DNA from: VRUE01 sp963704505
GTDB taxonomy: Bacteria; Actinomycetota; Thermoleophilia; Solirubrobacterales; 70-9
Reading direction: 5' to 3'
Length of the DNA: 64,000 bases
NCBI GenBank assembly: GCA_963704505.1
Contig: OY969912.1
Span: forward strand, 1,426,001 to 1,490,000
Shown piece after piece: positions 41,823 to 54,156 of the stretch. The translations under genes and the position numbers were made by a program. Below the pieces are notes generated by a model. That model ran no database searches, was not told the DNA's origin, and was given only the letters and a program-made list of their open reading frames with translations. Position 1 is the stretch's first letter; each line of letters starts with the position of its first letter.

Positions 41823-42380
41823 ATCCTCATAGTGGGCCTCGGCAATCCCGGCCAGCAGTACGCCGGGACCAGGCACAACCTCGGCTTCGAGATCGGCGCC
41901 GAGCTCTCACGCCGTTGGGACCTTCCCCGGGCCAAGCAGCGCTACGCGGGACTGATCACCGAAGGCAGGGCCGGCCCGGGCGGGCCGAGGGTTGCGATCC
42001 TGCTGCCCCAGACATTCATGAACGAATCCGGCGACTCGGTGGGGCCGGCCCGAGGCTCGCTCAAGGTGCCCCTCGACCGAATCGTCGTCCTCCATGACGA
42101 GATCGACCTTCCCTTCGGCGAGATCCAGGCCCGTCTCGGCGGGGGCCTCGCCGGCCACAATGGCCTCAAGAGCCTCAAAGGGGGGCTGGGCGACTCCGAG
42201 TTCTGGCGGGTCAGGTCCGGCGTGGGGCGGCCCGACTCGACCGATCCGGAGATCGTCTCCTCCTACGTGCTCTCTCGCTTCCGTGAGCCGCGCGAGGAGG
42301 TCGAGGGCCTGATCGCGGCTTCGGCCGAGGAGGCCGAGCGCCTGGTCGAGCGGCTAGGTTCCGAAGCCGACGATGGCTGA
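41823..42380 (+). CDS. pth: Peptidyl-tRNA hydrolase, probable ATC start
   Basis: Frees tRNA from drop-off peptidyl-tRNA in the cytoplasm. It shows the invariant opening VGLGNPGQQYAGTRHNLGFE with the Asn and catalytic His, the LLPQTFMNESG strand, HDEIDLPFGEI with the Asp and GGGLAGHNGLKSL. The first GTG (41832) would remove the first beta strand. ATC 41823 gives LIVGLGNPG with an initiator in front, the form nearly all Pth proteins take. CTG 41820 is an alternative. Neither ATG nor GTG is available before 41832 after the rplY stop (41816). Overlaps the next gene by 8 bp. Confidence 0.92.
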   Translation: MLIVGLGNPGQQYAGTRHNLGFEIGAELSRRWDLPRAKQRYAGLITEGRAGPGGPRVAILLPQTFMNESGDSVGPARGSLKVPLDRIVVLHDEIDLPFGEIQARLGGGLAGHNGLKSLKGGLGDSEFWRVRSGVGRPDSTDPEIVSSYVLSRFREPREEVEGLIAASAEEAERLVERLGSEADDG

Positions 42381-43089
42381 GTCGAGAACCAGATACGCGG
42401 TCGACGAGCAGGGGGTCGCCCTGCTTCAGCTCGACCGTGCCAAGGCCCGCAACGCGATCGACACGCAGATGCTGACCGAGCTGCTCGAGCACCTGGCGGT
42501 GGCCCGCGGCGACGACGCGGCCCGGGCGCTGGTGGTCAGCTCGACCGACCACATGGGCCTCTCGGCAGGCGCCGACATCAAGGAGCCGATCGACGACGAG
42601 GCCAAGGTCCGGCGCATGCAGCTCTTCGCTGACGTCTACGACGGCTTCGTCGGCTTCCCCAAGCCGACGATCGCGGCCTGCCACGGCGACGTGGTCGGCG
42701 GCGGCGCCGAGATAGCGATCTCCTGCGACATGCGAATCGGCGGCGCCAACCTGAAGATGCGGTTCCCCGGCGCCGCGCTCGGCGTCCCGGTCGGTCCGGC
42801 GCGGCTGGTGACGCTCTGCGGCCTCGGCGCCGCCAAGTACCTGCTGCTCTCCTCCCGCACGGTCGGCGCCGACGAGGCGCTGCGGATCGGGCTCGTCAAC
42901 CGGGTCGCCCCGGCGACCGCGACCGAGGACGCCGCGCTCGCGCTCGGCGCTGAAGTGGCGGCACTCGACCCGGAAGGCGTCGCGCGGCTGAAGGCGATGC
43001 TCCATGAGTGGGACGACGTCGTCGGCCGTTCTGCCTCAGAGGGTGCCGGCCAGGTCGAGTGGCAGCGCAGCGGCCCCGGCCTCCACTGA
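42373..43089 (+). CDS. Enoyl-CoA hydratase/isomerase family protein
   Basis: A 238-residue crotonase-fold protein. The oxyanion-hole segments are LSAGADIKEP and ACHGDVVGGGAEIAISCDM. The first catalytic glutamate is present (E113 in GGGAE). The second, normally in a PE(I/L)xLG motif, is replaced: FPGAALGVPVG has G133 there. The protein may thus be an isomerase, hydrolase or other crotonase rather than a true hydratase. Overlap with pth suggests co-transcription. Confidence 0.85.
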   Translation: MAESRTRYAVDEQGVALLQLDRAKARNAIDTQMLTELLEHLAVARGDDAARALVVSSTDHMGLSAGADIKEPIDDEAKVRRMQLFADVYDGFVGFPKPTIAACHGDVVGGGAEIAISCDMRIGGANLKMRFPGAALGVPVGPARLVTLCGLGAAKYLLLSSRTVGADEALRIGLVNRVAPATATEDAALALGAEVAALDPEGVARLKAMLHEWDDVVGRSASEGAGQVEWQRSGPGLH

Positions 43090-43140
43090 GCGTCCAGTTC
43101 TAAGACAGGCGCTTACATAGGGTTTCTGTAGCGGTCTACG

Positions 43141-45495
43141 ATGCCTGGCCCGACGCCTCGGAATCCCTCAAGCCAAGGAGTAGATCTGCGCTGCTCACCC
43201 CTCATCCTGATCGCCCTCATCTCGGCACTCACCCTCGCGGTTCCGGCCGTCGCCTCGGCTGAAGAAATCCTCGTCAACAGCACCGCAGACGAAGCCGACA
43301 TGACGCCCGGGGTCCCGTGCAGCACCGCGGCGGGGAAATGCACCCTCCGTGCCGCGATCCAGGTCGCGAACCTGAGCTCGGGCGGCGACGACATCTACTT
43401 CGACCTCGCCGTCTTCAAAGGTCAGCCGGCGAGCTCGACGATCACGCTCGGCTCGGTACTGCCGACGATCACCTCGCAGGTTCACATCTTCGGCTTTGGC
43501 TGCTCGACCCCCGCCAGCACCTTCGGGCCATGCGCGACGATCAGCGCTCCCGGCAACCAGCCGGCGCTGACGATCGAAGGGGACAACAGCATCATCGACC
43601 ACCTCTCGATCACCGGTGGCTCATACGGGATCAGGGTGGTCGGGGCGGCAACGGGAGTCACCATCGAAAATTGCTGGATCGGGTTGAAACTCGACGGCAC
43701 GAGTGGGGGAAATTCGGTCGCCGGCATCTTCATCGATCCGGATTCCAACGGCGCGACGATCGGCGGCGACGGCATCTCGGAACGAAACGTCATCGCAAAC
43801 AACACGATCGGTCTCGATATCGAGGGGGCCGACGACACCGACGTGCGGAGCAACTACTTCGGGACCGAGCCGGACGGGAACGAACCAGCCCCCAATTCGG
43901 TCAACCTCGAGGTCACCGGCGTCACCGGCTTTCCGTCGACCGGGACCACGATCGGCGACGACGTCGGCAAAGCGAGCCCGGGAGCGCAGACGACCGCGGA
44001 CTGCGATGGAGGCTGCAACGTATTCGCCAGCAGCGGTAGCGGCGCCGCGATCGACCTCGGCGCAGAGCAGGGCCAGAACGAGATCCCGGTCTCCTCGGCC
44101 ACGATCCAGGGCAACTACGTGGGGCTCGATGCCCAGGGCCAACCGTTCTTCACCACCGCGACCTTCGGGATCTTTGCCCAGGACGCCCGGAATGTGCATA
44201 TCGGCGGGCCCGAACCGGGCGAGGCGAACCACATCAACGGCAGCACCTACGGCGTCTACGGCGAAGACTCACCGAACCTGGTGGTCGAGCGCAACGTGGT
44301 TGGCCTCAATGTCGGTGGCACCGGTGTCTCGTCGGCCCCCAGCGTCGGCATCTACGACTTCGGCGAAGACCTCGAACCGGGCGAGCGCAACGAACTCACC
44401 GGCAACAGCGTCGCCGCCGGCAACGTCGCGATCGAACAACAGGGGATTGGCTCGTTCATCAACAACAACAAGATCGGCCTCGGCCTCGACGGAACCCCCT
44501 TGGGATCGAGCCCGACCGCAATCAGGCTCTGGGGCAACACCGGCGGCAGCGCCGTCGAAGGGAACGAAATCTTCAACGTCAGCGCCACCGCCGTCCTGAT
44601 CGAAAGCGGTGACAACTCGATCACCGGCAACGAAATCGTGAAAACGGGTGGACCGGCAATCCTCGTCCAGAGCTTCCTGTCGAGCCCGAATCTCGGCAAC
44701 CAGATCGGTGGAACCGACGGGGAAACCGAAAACGTGATCTCGGAAGCGGGGGAGGCTGCAATCGAGCTCGACGACGAACAGGTCAACGAAACGGTGATCT
44801 TCCGTAATCGCGGGAACGGAAACGGCGGTCTCTTCATCGACCTCGGCGGCGATGGTCCCGGGGTGGGCGCCGGCGCTCCGAACGAAGGGATCAAACCCCC
44901 GACGATCGTCAAAGGAACGACTACCGGGATCAGCGGCGGTGGAGCGCTCCCCGACGCGACGGTGAGGGTTTTCCGTAAGAAAACCGCCTCTCCGGGCGAG
45001 ATCGAGTCCTTCCTCGGTGAAGCGACCGCCGACGCCGGCGGCAACTGGTCGCTGGACTACCCGGCGAGCATTCCCGAGGGAACCAACGTGGCGGCGACCC
45101 AGACGGGACATCAGGGAACGTCGGAGCTTGTACTCGGCTCCACTGCTCCCGAAGAAAAAGGCGGCGGCGGCTCCGGCGGGAACGGCGGCGGTGGCGGCGG
45201 CGGTGGCGGTGGCGGTGGTGGCAGCGGTCAAACCGACAAGGCCGCCCCCGACACCATGATCGCCAAGAAGCCGAAGCCGAACGGCGGCACCACCGCCAAG
45301 TTCAAGTTCACCTCCTCGCTCGCCGGATCGAGCTTCGAATGCAAGCTCGACAAGGGCAAGTTCAAGGCCTGCCGCTCGCCGAAGACCTACAAGAAGCTGA
45401 AGTCCGGCAAGCACGTCTTCAAGGTGCGGGCGAAGAGCTCGGCCGGCGTCGTCGACCCGTCGCCGGCGACGAAGAAGTTCAAGGTCACCGGCTGA
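43141..45495 (+). CDS. Secreted CSLREAI-domain parallel beta-helix protein (paralogue 1)
   Basis: A 784-residue exported protein. The signal peptide spans about 18-40 (SPLILIALISALTLAVPAVA, ending SA). A CSLREAI-like motif, KCTLRAAI, follows at 66-73, then about 500 residues of right-handed beta-helix repeats (IEGDNSIIDHLSI, VEGNEIFNVSATAVLIE and so on), a beta-sandwich-like region (GIKPPTIVKG, ATVRVFRKKT), a 25-residue poly-glycine linker, and a basic module FECKLDKGKFKACRSPKTYK. Likely a cell-surface or matrix protein; no catalytic residues are evident. Codons favour GAA and AAA unlike cytoplasmic neighbours. The last 213 bp are nearly identical to the next gene. Confidence 0.85.
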   Translation: MPGPTPRNPSSQGVDLRCSPLILIALISALTLAVPAVASAEEILVNSTADEADMTPGVPCSTAAGKCTLRAAIQVANLSSGGDDIYFDLAVFKGQPASSTITLGSVLPTITSQVHIFGFGCSTPASTFGPCATISAPGNQPALTIEGDNSIIDHLSITGGSYGIRVVGAATGVTIENCWIGLKLDGTSGGNSVAGIFIDPDSNGATIGGDGISERNVIANNTIGLDIEGADDTDVRSNYFGTEPDGNEPAPNSVNLEVTGVTGFPSTGTTIGDDVGKASPGAQTTADCDGGCNVFASSGSGAAIDLGAEQGQNEIPVSSATIQGNYVGLDAQGQPFFTTATFGIFAQDARNVHIGGPEPGEANHINGSTYGVYGEDSPNLVVERNVVGLNVGGTGVSSAPSVGIYDFGEDLEPGERNELTGNSVAAGNVAIEQQGIGSFINNNKIGLGLDGTPLGSSPTAIRLWGNTGGSAVEGNEIFNVSATAVLIESGDNSITGNEIVKTGGPAILVQSFLSSPNLGNQIGGTDGETENVISEAGEAAIELDDEQVNETVIFRNRGNGNGGLFIDLGGDGPGVGAGAPNEGIKPPTIVKGTTTGISGGGALPDATVRVFRKKTASPGEIESFLGEATADAGGNWSLDYPASIPEGTNVAATQTGHQGTSELVLGSTAPEEKGGGGSGGNGGGGGGGGGGGGGSGQTDKAAPDTMIAKKPKPNGGTTAKFKFTSSLAGSSFECKLDKGKFKACRSPKTYKKLKSGKHVFKVRAKSSAGVVDPSPATKKFKVTG

Positions 45496-45499
45496 GCCG
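45287..45499 (+). repeat. 213-bp direct repeat, copy 1
   Basis: This stretch, covering the C-terminal module, stop codon and 4 bp past it, matches 47714-47926 at 212 of 213 positions. The single difference turns lysine (AAG) into methionine (ATG) four codons before the stop. Upstream, the two genes are only distantly alike. Confidence 0.9.
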
Positions 45500-45561
45500 C
45501 AGGTGCCGACACTAGGCCCCGAAGGTTGTCCAGCGTTCGCTAAACGAACCTTTTCCTAAAG

Positions 45562-45567
45562 TAGGAT
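45562..45567 (+). promoter_or_regulatory. -10 box of leaderless beta-helix paralogue 2
   Basis: TAGGAT ends 6 nt before GTG 45574; the upstream CTTTTCC is the only other notable feature. Confidence 0.5.
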
Positions 45568-45573
45568 CGGTGC

Positions 45574-47922
45574 GTGACCGCCCTTTCGAACCGCCTTCGT
45601 GGGCGGTTGCTCGTCCTCCCGGTCGTCCTCGTCGCGGCTTTTCTCTGCGCCCTGCCGGCGGCCGCTTCGGCGATGAAATACACGGTCAACAGCGTCGGCG
45701 ACCAGCCAGACCTGCCCGCTGCGGGCTGCGAAACGTCATCGGCCAACTGCACGCTGAGGGCGGCGATCGAAGCCTCGAATGGCACCGTCGAAGATGACGA
45801 AATCGTTTTCTCGCCGCTGTTCAATGGCGACGGCTCGAGCAAGATCACCTGGGGCATCACCCAGCCGGCGATCACCGACTCGGTGAAAATCGAGGGCGGC
45901 CGCTGCGAGACCGAAGTCGAAGACGAAGCGGGCGAAGCGGTCGAAGGGCCGTGCGTCGGGCTCGACGGCGGCGGGGCCAACTTCGGCATCGACGTCGCCG
46001 GCGCCGACGACGTCACGGTCGAAGGGTTGGCGATAGACGACGCGGCGATCGGGATCAACGCCGGCACCGGCAGCAAGCGGCTGACGGTCAAGAACACCTG
46101 GGTCGGGGTCGCGCTCTCCGGCGCCCTCGGCCCGATCAACCACGGGATTCGGCTTGGAGCCGAAGCCGACGAAGCGGTGGTCGGCGGGCCGGCGCCGAGC
46201 GAACGGAACGTGATTGCCGCAACCCAGTCCGAAGGGCTCGGGATCAAGGGTGCGAGCGACGCCGCGGTCCAGGGTAACTGGTTCGGCCTCGCCCCCGACG
46301 GGCTTGCCAGTCAAGCCGCCGCCGTCGAGATCGGCATCGAGATCACCGGATCCGGCGCCGCCGAAGCGGTGGACAACGAGATCGGCGCCGACGTCGGCGC
46401 TGCAGGCGCTGCGACGGCGGCCTGCGACGGCGGCTGCAATGTGATCGCCAACACCGCCGACATCTCGAGGAACGCGATCGACCTGCGCGGTGAATTGGGC
46501 CCCGGCGAAGCTCCGCCGACCGGCACGACGATCCACGGCAACTTCATCGGGCTCGGCCCCGAAGGCTCGGCACAGACCGGCTTCTTCTCCGGGGTCGAAG
46601 CCGCACGCTCGACCGACACTCTGGTCGGCGGGCCCGATCCGGGGGATGCAAATCACCTGACCGGTGGCCAGTACGGGGTGCGAGGAGAAAACTCACCGGG
46701 CCTGGTCGTCGAAGGCAACGCGATCGGGATGAATGCGGCGGAAACGCAGGTCACGCTCGACCCACTGGACGGGATAGCGGTAACCACCGAAGGATCGGTT
46801 GCCGCAGAAGACAGGGCGCTCGTCGCCGGCAATCGGATCGCCTCCGGCCTTGCCGGGAGGGGCGTGGAGATCCAAGGGGCAGGAGCGGAAGTGATCGACA
46901 ACACGATCGGCCTCGGCACCGGCGGCGTCGGTCTGGGCGCCGGGGAAATTGGAATCAAGGTCTACGAAGGCCCCGGCGAAAGCCGGATCGAAGGCAACAC
47001 GATCGTCGGCGCAGCCAAATACGGAGTGCTCGTCGAAAGCCCGGCCGAAGTTGAATCGAACACGATCCTGAGCTCGGGTGAAGTCGGCGTCCTGGTCGAA
47101 GAGGAAGCGCCGGGGCAGCCGCTGGTGGGCGTCTCGGTCGGCGGCGAGGATGCGCTCGAAAACGAGATCAGTGGCAGCGATGGCCCAGCGATCAAGGTCG
47201 TCGGCTCGAAAGTCCGGCAGGTCTACGCATTTCGCAACCACGGGTCCGGGAACTCGGGCCTCTTCATCGACCTCGGCGGCGACGGCCCCGGGGTTCCGAG
47301 CGGGCCCGGGCACCCCAATGACGGGCTGCAGGCGCCGACGATCGAATCGGTGACTGCGACCGCCGCCGGCGGCAGCGCCGAACCGGAAGCGATCGTCAAC
47401 GTCTTCCGCAAGGCGAGCGCGGCGCCCGGCGAGGTCGAGTCGTTCCTGGCAACCACGGTCGCCGACGCCAGCGGGAAATGGAGCGTCGCCTTCACGGCGC
47501 TCCCCGCCGAAACGAACATCGCGGCGCTGCAGGGGACCATCATCGGCACCTCCGAGCTGGCGCTCGCGGCGACGCCGGCGCTGCAGGCCTGCCTCGCTTC
47601 GTCCTCGAGTGAATGCGGGGGCCTTCAGCCCCCGCCTCCGGGCCCCTCGCCGAAGCCGACCCCTGCGCCGCCCGAGACCAAGATCACCAAGGCGCCGAAG
47701 GCGAAGTCGACCAGCACCACCGCCAAGTTCAAGTTCACCTCCTCGCTCGCCGGATCGAGCTTCGAATGCAAGCTCGACAAGGGCAAGTTCAAGGCCTGCC
47801 GCTCGCCGAAGACCTACAAGAAGCTGAAGTCCGGCAAGCACGTCTTCAAGGTGCGGGCGAAGAGCTCGGCCGGCGTCGTCGACCCGTCGCCGGCGACGAA
47901 GAAGTTCATGGTCACCGGCTGA
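45574..47922 (+). CDS. Secreted CSLREAI-domain parallel beta-helix protein (paralogue 2)
   Basis: A 782-residue exported protein with the same plan as its upstream neighbour: signal peptide (about 9-33), CTLRAAI at 59-65, beta-helix repeats with GLFIDLGGDGPGVPSGPG near residue 565, a sandwich region, a proline-rich linker (PPPPGPSPKPTPAPPETKI) in place of poly-glycine, and the same terminal module. Tandem duplication is evident from matching motifs, yet most of the sequence has diverged. GTG 45574 follows TAGGAT by 6 nt. A surface or extracellular structural or binding role is inferred. Confidence 0.85.
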   Translation: MTALSNRLRGRLLVLPVVLVAAFLCALPAAASAMKYTVNSVGDQPDLPAAGCETSSANCTLRAAIEASNGTVEDDEIVFSPLFNGDGSSKITWGITQPAITDSVKIEGGRCETEVEDEAGEAVEGPCVGLDGGGANFGIDVAGADDVTVEGLAIDDAAIGINAGTGSKRLTVKNTWVGVALSGALGPINHGIRLGAEADEAVVGGPAPSERNVIAATQSEGLGIKGASDAAVQGNWFGLAPDGLASQAAAVEIGIEITGSGAAEAVDNEIGADVGAAGAATAACDGGCNVIANTADISRNAIDLRGELGPGEAPPTGTTIHGNFIGLGPEGSAQTGFFSGVEAARSTDTLVGGPDPGDANHLTGGQYGVRGENSPGLVVEGNAIGMNAAETQVTLDPLDGIAVTTEGSVAAEDRALVAGNRIASGLAGRGVEIQGAGAEVIDNTIGLGTGGVGLGAGEIGIKVYEGPGESRIEGNTIVGAAKYGVLVESPAEVESNTILSSGEVGVLVEEEAPGQPLVGVSVGGEDALENEISGSDGPAIKVVGSKVRQVYAFRNHGSGNSGLFIDLGGDGPGVPSGPGHPNDGLQAPTIESVTATAAGGSAEPEAIVNVFRKASAAPGEVESFLATTVADASGKWSVAFTALPAETNIAALQGTIIGTSELALAATPALQACLASSSSECGGLQPPPPGPSPKPTPAPPETKITKAPKAKSTSTTAKFKFTSSLAGSSFECKLDKGKFKACRSPKTYKKLKSGKHVFKVRAKSSAGVVDPSPATKKFMVTG

Positions 47923-47926
47923 GCCG
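47714..47926 (+). repeat. 213-bp direct repeat, copy 2
   Basis: Partner of 45287-45499. Even synonymous positions are identical, which points to recent gene conversion or recombination between the tandem genes rather than to protein-level selection alone. Confidence 0.9.
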
Positions 47927-47928
47927 GC

Positions 47929-48760
47929 TCAGCCCGCTCCGCTCCAGCTCGTCGCGTCGAGGGTGAAGCCGCCGCCGAGCGGCCCGTCGACGACCTCCTC
48001 CGCCGCTTCGCCGCAGGTGCCGACTTGCAGGCCCTGCTCGGCCGCGGCGAGGGCGATGCGATCGAGAAGACGACCGAGTCGGTCGCGGCCGAACCAGTCG
48101 AGCATGAAGGGGTGGAGGACGAACACGGCGAGCCCGCCGGACTCGACCAGGCGCCGGACCTCGCGCTCGAGGTGGGCCAGGAAGGCAGCGGGGGCCACCG
48201 GCTCGCTCGAGCCGGCGATTTCCTCGCGCACCGAACCGAGCGGGGGGAGCACGCAGCTCGGCGTCGACATGGGCCCAGCGGAAGGGCAGCACCGCGATCT
48301 CGCCTTCGATCCCGCCGCCCGAGCCCCCCGGCGAGCAGTAGAGGAGGCCGGCGTCGCGGATCGCCTCGGTGCCGCCGGCGCCGAGCAGGCCGCCGGGCGG
48401 GCGGAAGCCGACGACGCCGATGCCGATCGCCTCGAGCGCGGTCCTACCGCGGTCCAGGTCCGCCGCCTGCTCGGCGGCGGGGAGACGGCCCCAGTCCTGG
48501 TGCTGCCAGGAGTGGTACCCGACTTCGTGGCCCGCCGCGGCGATCGCGCGCAAGGCGTCGGGGTAGAGCTCGGCATTCATCCCCTCGACGAAGAAGGTCG
48601 CGGTCAGCCCGCGCTCCTCGAGCGCGCCGAGGATCCAGGGCAGCGCCTCGGTGACGGTGGGGTGGGCGGCGACGGCGGGGTCGTCGGGCGCGATCGCACC
48701 GGCGCCGATCTCGGCCGCGGCGCCGAGGTTGTCAAAGCTGAGGGCGAGCAGTCCGGGCAC
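47929..48760 (-). pseudogene. Polysaccharide deacetylase family protein, frameshifted
   Basis: The N-terminal half from GTG 48760 reads as a NodB-fold deacetylase: LLALSFDNLG, a TATFFVEGMNAELYPDALRA segment, the HSWQHQDWGRL metal motif, and VGFRPPGGLLG. After FRWAHVDAEL the frame turns into arginine/proline-rich nonsense. The continuation, LGSVREEIAGSSEPVAPAAF to VFVLHPFMLDWFGRDRL and DATSWSGAG, lies in the next frame and stops at 47929. The switch coincides with a run of six G (C on the coding strand) at 48242-48247; removing one base joins the halves. It is either a broken gene or an assembly error. The start lies 1 bp after the stop of the membrane protein gene. Confidence 0.75.
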
Positions 48761-48761
48761 G

Positions 48762-49286
48762 TCAGTCGCGCAGCGCCGGGCTCCAGCGCTCCGGGTCCAG
48801 CTTGGCCTGCTCGCGGGCCCAGCGGAAGTGGTGACGGGCGGAGACGAGGAGGATCGGGAAGTTGATCAGGCCGGCGACGATGCCGATCCTGCGTGAGCCC
48901 GGGCTCGTCTCCCGCGCCAGGCTGGCGACGCTGCACACCAGCCAGAACCAGAGCACCGCGTTGTAGGCGGGCAGCTGCTCCTCGGTCAGCCCCTCGGCTT
49001 CGTCGAGCATCGGCAGGCCCCGATGCAGGGACCAGGGCCAGGCGGCGAAATGAACCGCGACCCCGGCGGCGCCGATCCCCGCGTTGACCGCCGAGAGGCG
49101 CTCGTCAAGGCGGGTGCCGCGCGCCGCGCTGAGCAGCATCAGGGGGAAGAGCGTGCCCCAGAGCGCGATCGCCCCGCGCCGGCCCAGCTCCGGCTCGAAG
49201 ACCAGCCCGACCCCTGCCCGGGTCTCGAAGCCGTGATGGGCGAGGGCGCCGAGTGCCGAGCCGGCGGCGAAGGGGCGGCGGAGCAT
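48762..49286 (-). CDS. Hypothetical membrane protein with about four helices
   Basis: A 174-residue membrane protein. Hydrophobic segments are near residues 38-54, 68-85, 108-123 and 132-149; the last loop carries SARHHFRWAREQAKLDPERW. No named family is recognised. TACGCT (49293-49298, minus strand) is 6 nt from ATG 49286, so it is probably leaderless. It is co-transcribed with the deacetylase and divergent from mfd, the two start codons only 26 bp apart. Confidence 0.65.
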   Translation of the reverse strand: MLRRPFAAGSALGALAHHGFETRAGVGLVFEPELGRRGAIALWGTLFPLMLLSAARGTRLDERLSAVNAGIGAAGVAVHFAAWPWSLHRGLPMLDEAEGLTEEQLPAYNAVLWFWLVCSVASLARETSPGSRRIGIVAGLINFPILLVSARHHFRWAREQAKLDPERWSPALRD

Positions 49287-49292
49287 GCCCGC

Positions 49293-49302
49293 AGCGTAGC
49301 CT
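49293..49302. promoter_or_regulatory. Overlapping divergent -10 boxes, membrane protein gene and mfd
   Basis: TACGCT on the minus strand (49298-49293) and TAGCCT on the plus strand (49297-49302) overlap by 2 bp. They serve start codons 6 nt and 10 nt away. The two polymerases could not bind at once, so the genes may be mutually exclusive at the promoter. Confidence 0.45.
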
Positions 49303-49312
49303 GGGCGGGCAG

Positions 49313-52713
<3,401 letters not shown>

Positions 52714-52717
<4 letters not shown>

Positions 52718-54156
52718 GTCCGAGCAAGGGAAAGAGGCCCACGAGCCGCGCTGGGGGCGGATCGAAAGCCAAAGGCGCCAAGGGCGCGAAAGGTGGGGGC
52801 GGCCCGGGCCGTGTGGAGGCCCGCCGTCTGGGTCTCGCCGTCTTCGGCGTCCTCTTCATCGCGCTCTTCGTCGGTTTCGCGGTCGCCGAAGGGCTTGGCG
52901 AGCCCAGCATTCCGTCCGGCTCGGTCGCGGTGATCCAGGACGTCCCCGCCGACGCCGCCGCTCCGTTCGACAAACCCTTCACCAACTGCAAGGGCGAAAA
53001 AGTCACCCAGGACCTGGGCGAAATCACCGGGCCCGAGTTCGAATGCGCATTCGAACAGGTCGTCGCCGCCTCGGGCATCAAAACAACCCCGAAACCCGGC
53101 GACAAACAGTACGACGAACTGAAAGAAACGACCGTCAGCAGCATGCTGGAAACGATCTGGATCCAGGGGCTCGCCGCCGAAGAAGGCATCTCGGTCAACG
53201 AAAAAGAAGTCGAAGAAGAACTCGAAAAAATCAAAGAACAGACCTTCAAAACGCCCGCCGAATTTCAGACTTTCCTGAAAACTTCGAAGTACACGACGCA
53301 GGACGTCAACGAACGGGTGAAGATCCAGAGGCTCAGCAAAAAAATCCAGGAAAAGCTGGGCAAAGAAGCCGCGAAACCGAGCAAATCGGACATCGAAGAC
53401 TTCTACGAAGAAGCGAAGGCGACGCAGTTCACTACCCCGCCCAGCCGCGACATCCGCGTCCTGATCACGAAAAAGAAGTCTGACGCCGAAGCCGCGAAGA
53501 CGGCGCTCGAAAAAGACGATTCCGAAACCGCCTGGACGGCCGCGATCAAAAAATACGCGGAATCGGCAGCCAGCGCGAAAACCGGTGGCCTGCAGGAAAA
53601 AGTCAGCGAAGAACAGTACGCCGGCCCGGTCGGCGAAGCGATGTTCTCGGCTCCCCTGCACGCGGTCGAAGGGCCGCTCAAATACACGACGGCGGGCTAT
53701 GTCGTCTTCGAGGCCGAAAAAGAGAACGCCGAAAAAACGCAGCCGCTCGGGGAAGCCGAAGCGCAGATCAAATCCCAGCTCGAACAGCAGAACCAGGAAG
53801 CGGTCTTCAACTCGTTCGTCGGCAACTTCCAGAGTCTCTGGCGCTCGCGCACCTTCTGCGCCGGCGGCTACACGATCGAAAAATGCGCCAACTTCAAGGG
53901 CGACGGCCGCCCGGCTGAAGCCGACCCGGCCTGTTACGAAGCGAACCCGAAAAAAGCCCCCGAAGGCTGCCCGGCCACGGTCACTCAGGCAAAACCGGCC
54001 CTTCCGGGGACGATCAGCCTGGTCACCCCGAAAGGCGAAGCGCTGGCCCAGCGCCCCTACCCGCCGGGTCTGGAAGAAGCCGCCGCGGGCGGTCTCTCCG
54101 AAATCGAAGGCCTCCCGCCCGGCGTGACGACCGCGCCACCCACCTCCGCTCCCTGA
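52714..54156 (+). CDS. Membrane-anchored SurA/PrsA-like peptidyl-prolyl isomerase
   Basis: A 480-residue exported foldase. A basic cytoplasmic tail (SKGKRPTSRAGGGSKAKGAK) is followed by one helix (about 40-60), a SurA-N-like chaperone region (SMLETIWIQGLAAEEGISVN and onwards), a parvulin PPIC domain (about 245-345: RDIRVLITKKKSDA, KYAESAASAKTGGLQEKVS, GPLKYTTAGYVVFE) and a proline-rich end. Codons strongly favour GAA and AAA. The GTG start overlaps the mfd stop (GTGA), and eno follows without a gap, so it sits inside the mfd-eno string. Confidence 0.88.

Noticed and set aside
45160..45235. Poly-GGC/GGT tract as a possible frameshift or satellite
   Set aside because: The reading frame passes through intact; it encodes a glycine linker between two folded parts.
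43141..47922. Horizontal transfer of the beta-helix genes inferred from GAA codons
   Set aside because: The same codon habit appears in the FKBP lipoprotein and the foldase, which are core genes, so localisation is the better correlate.
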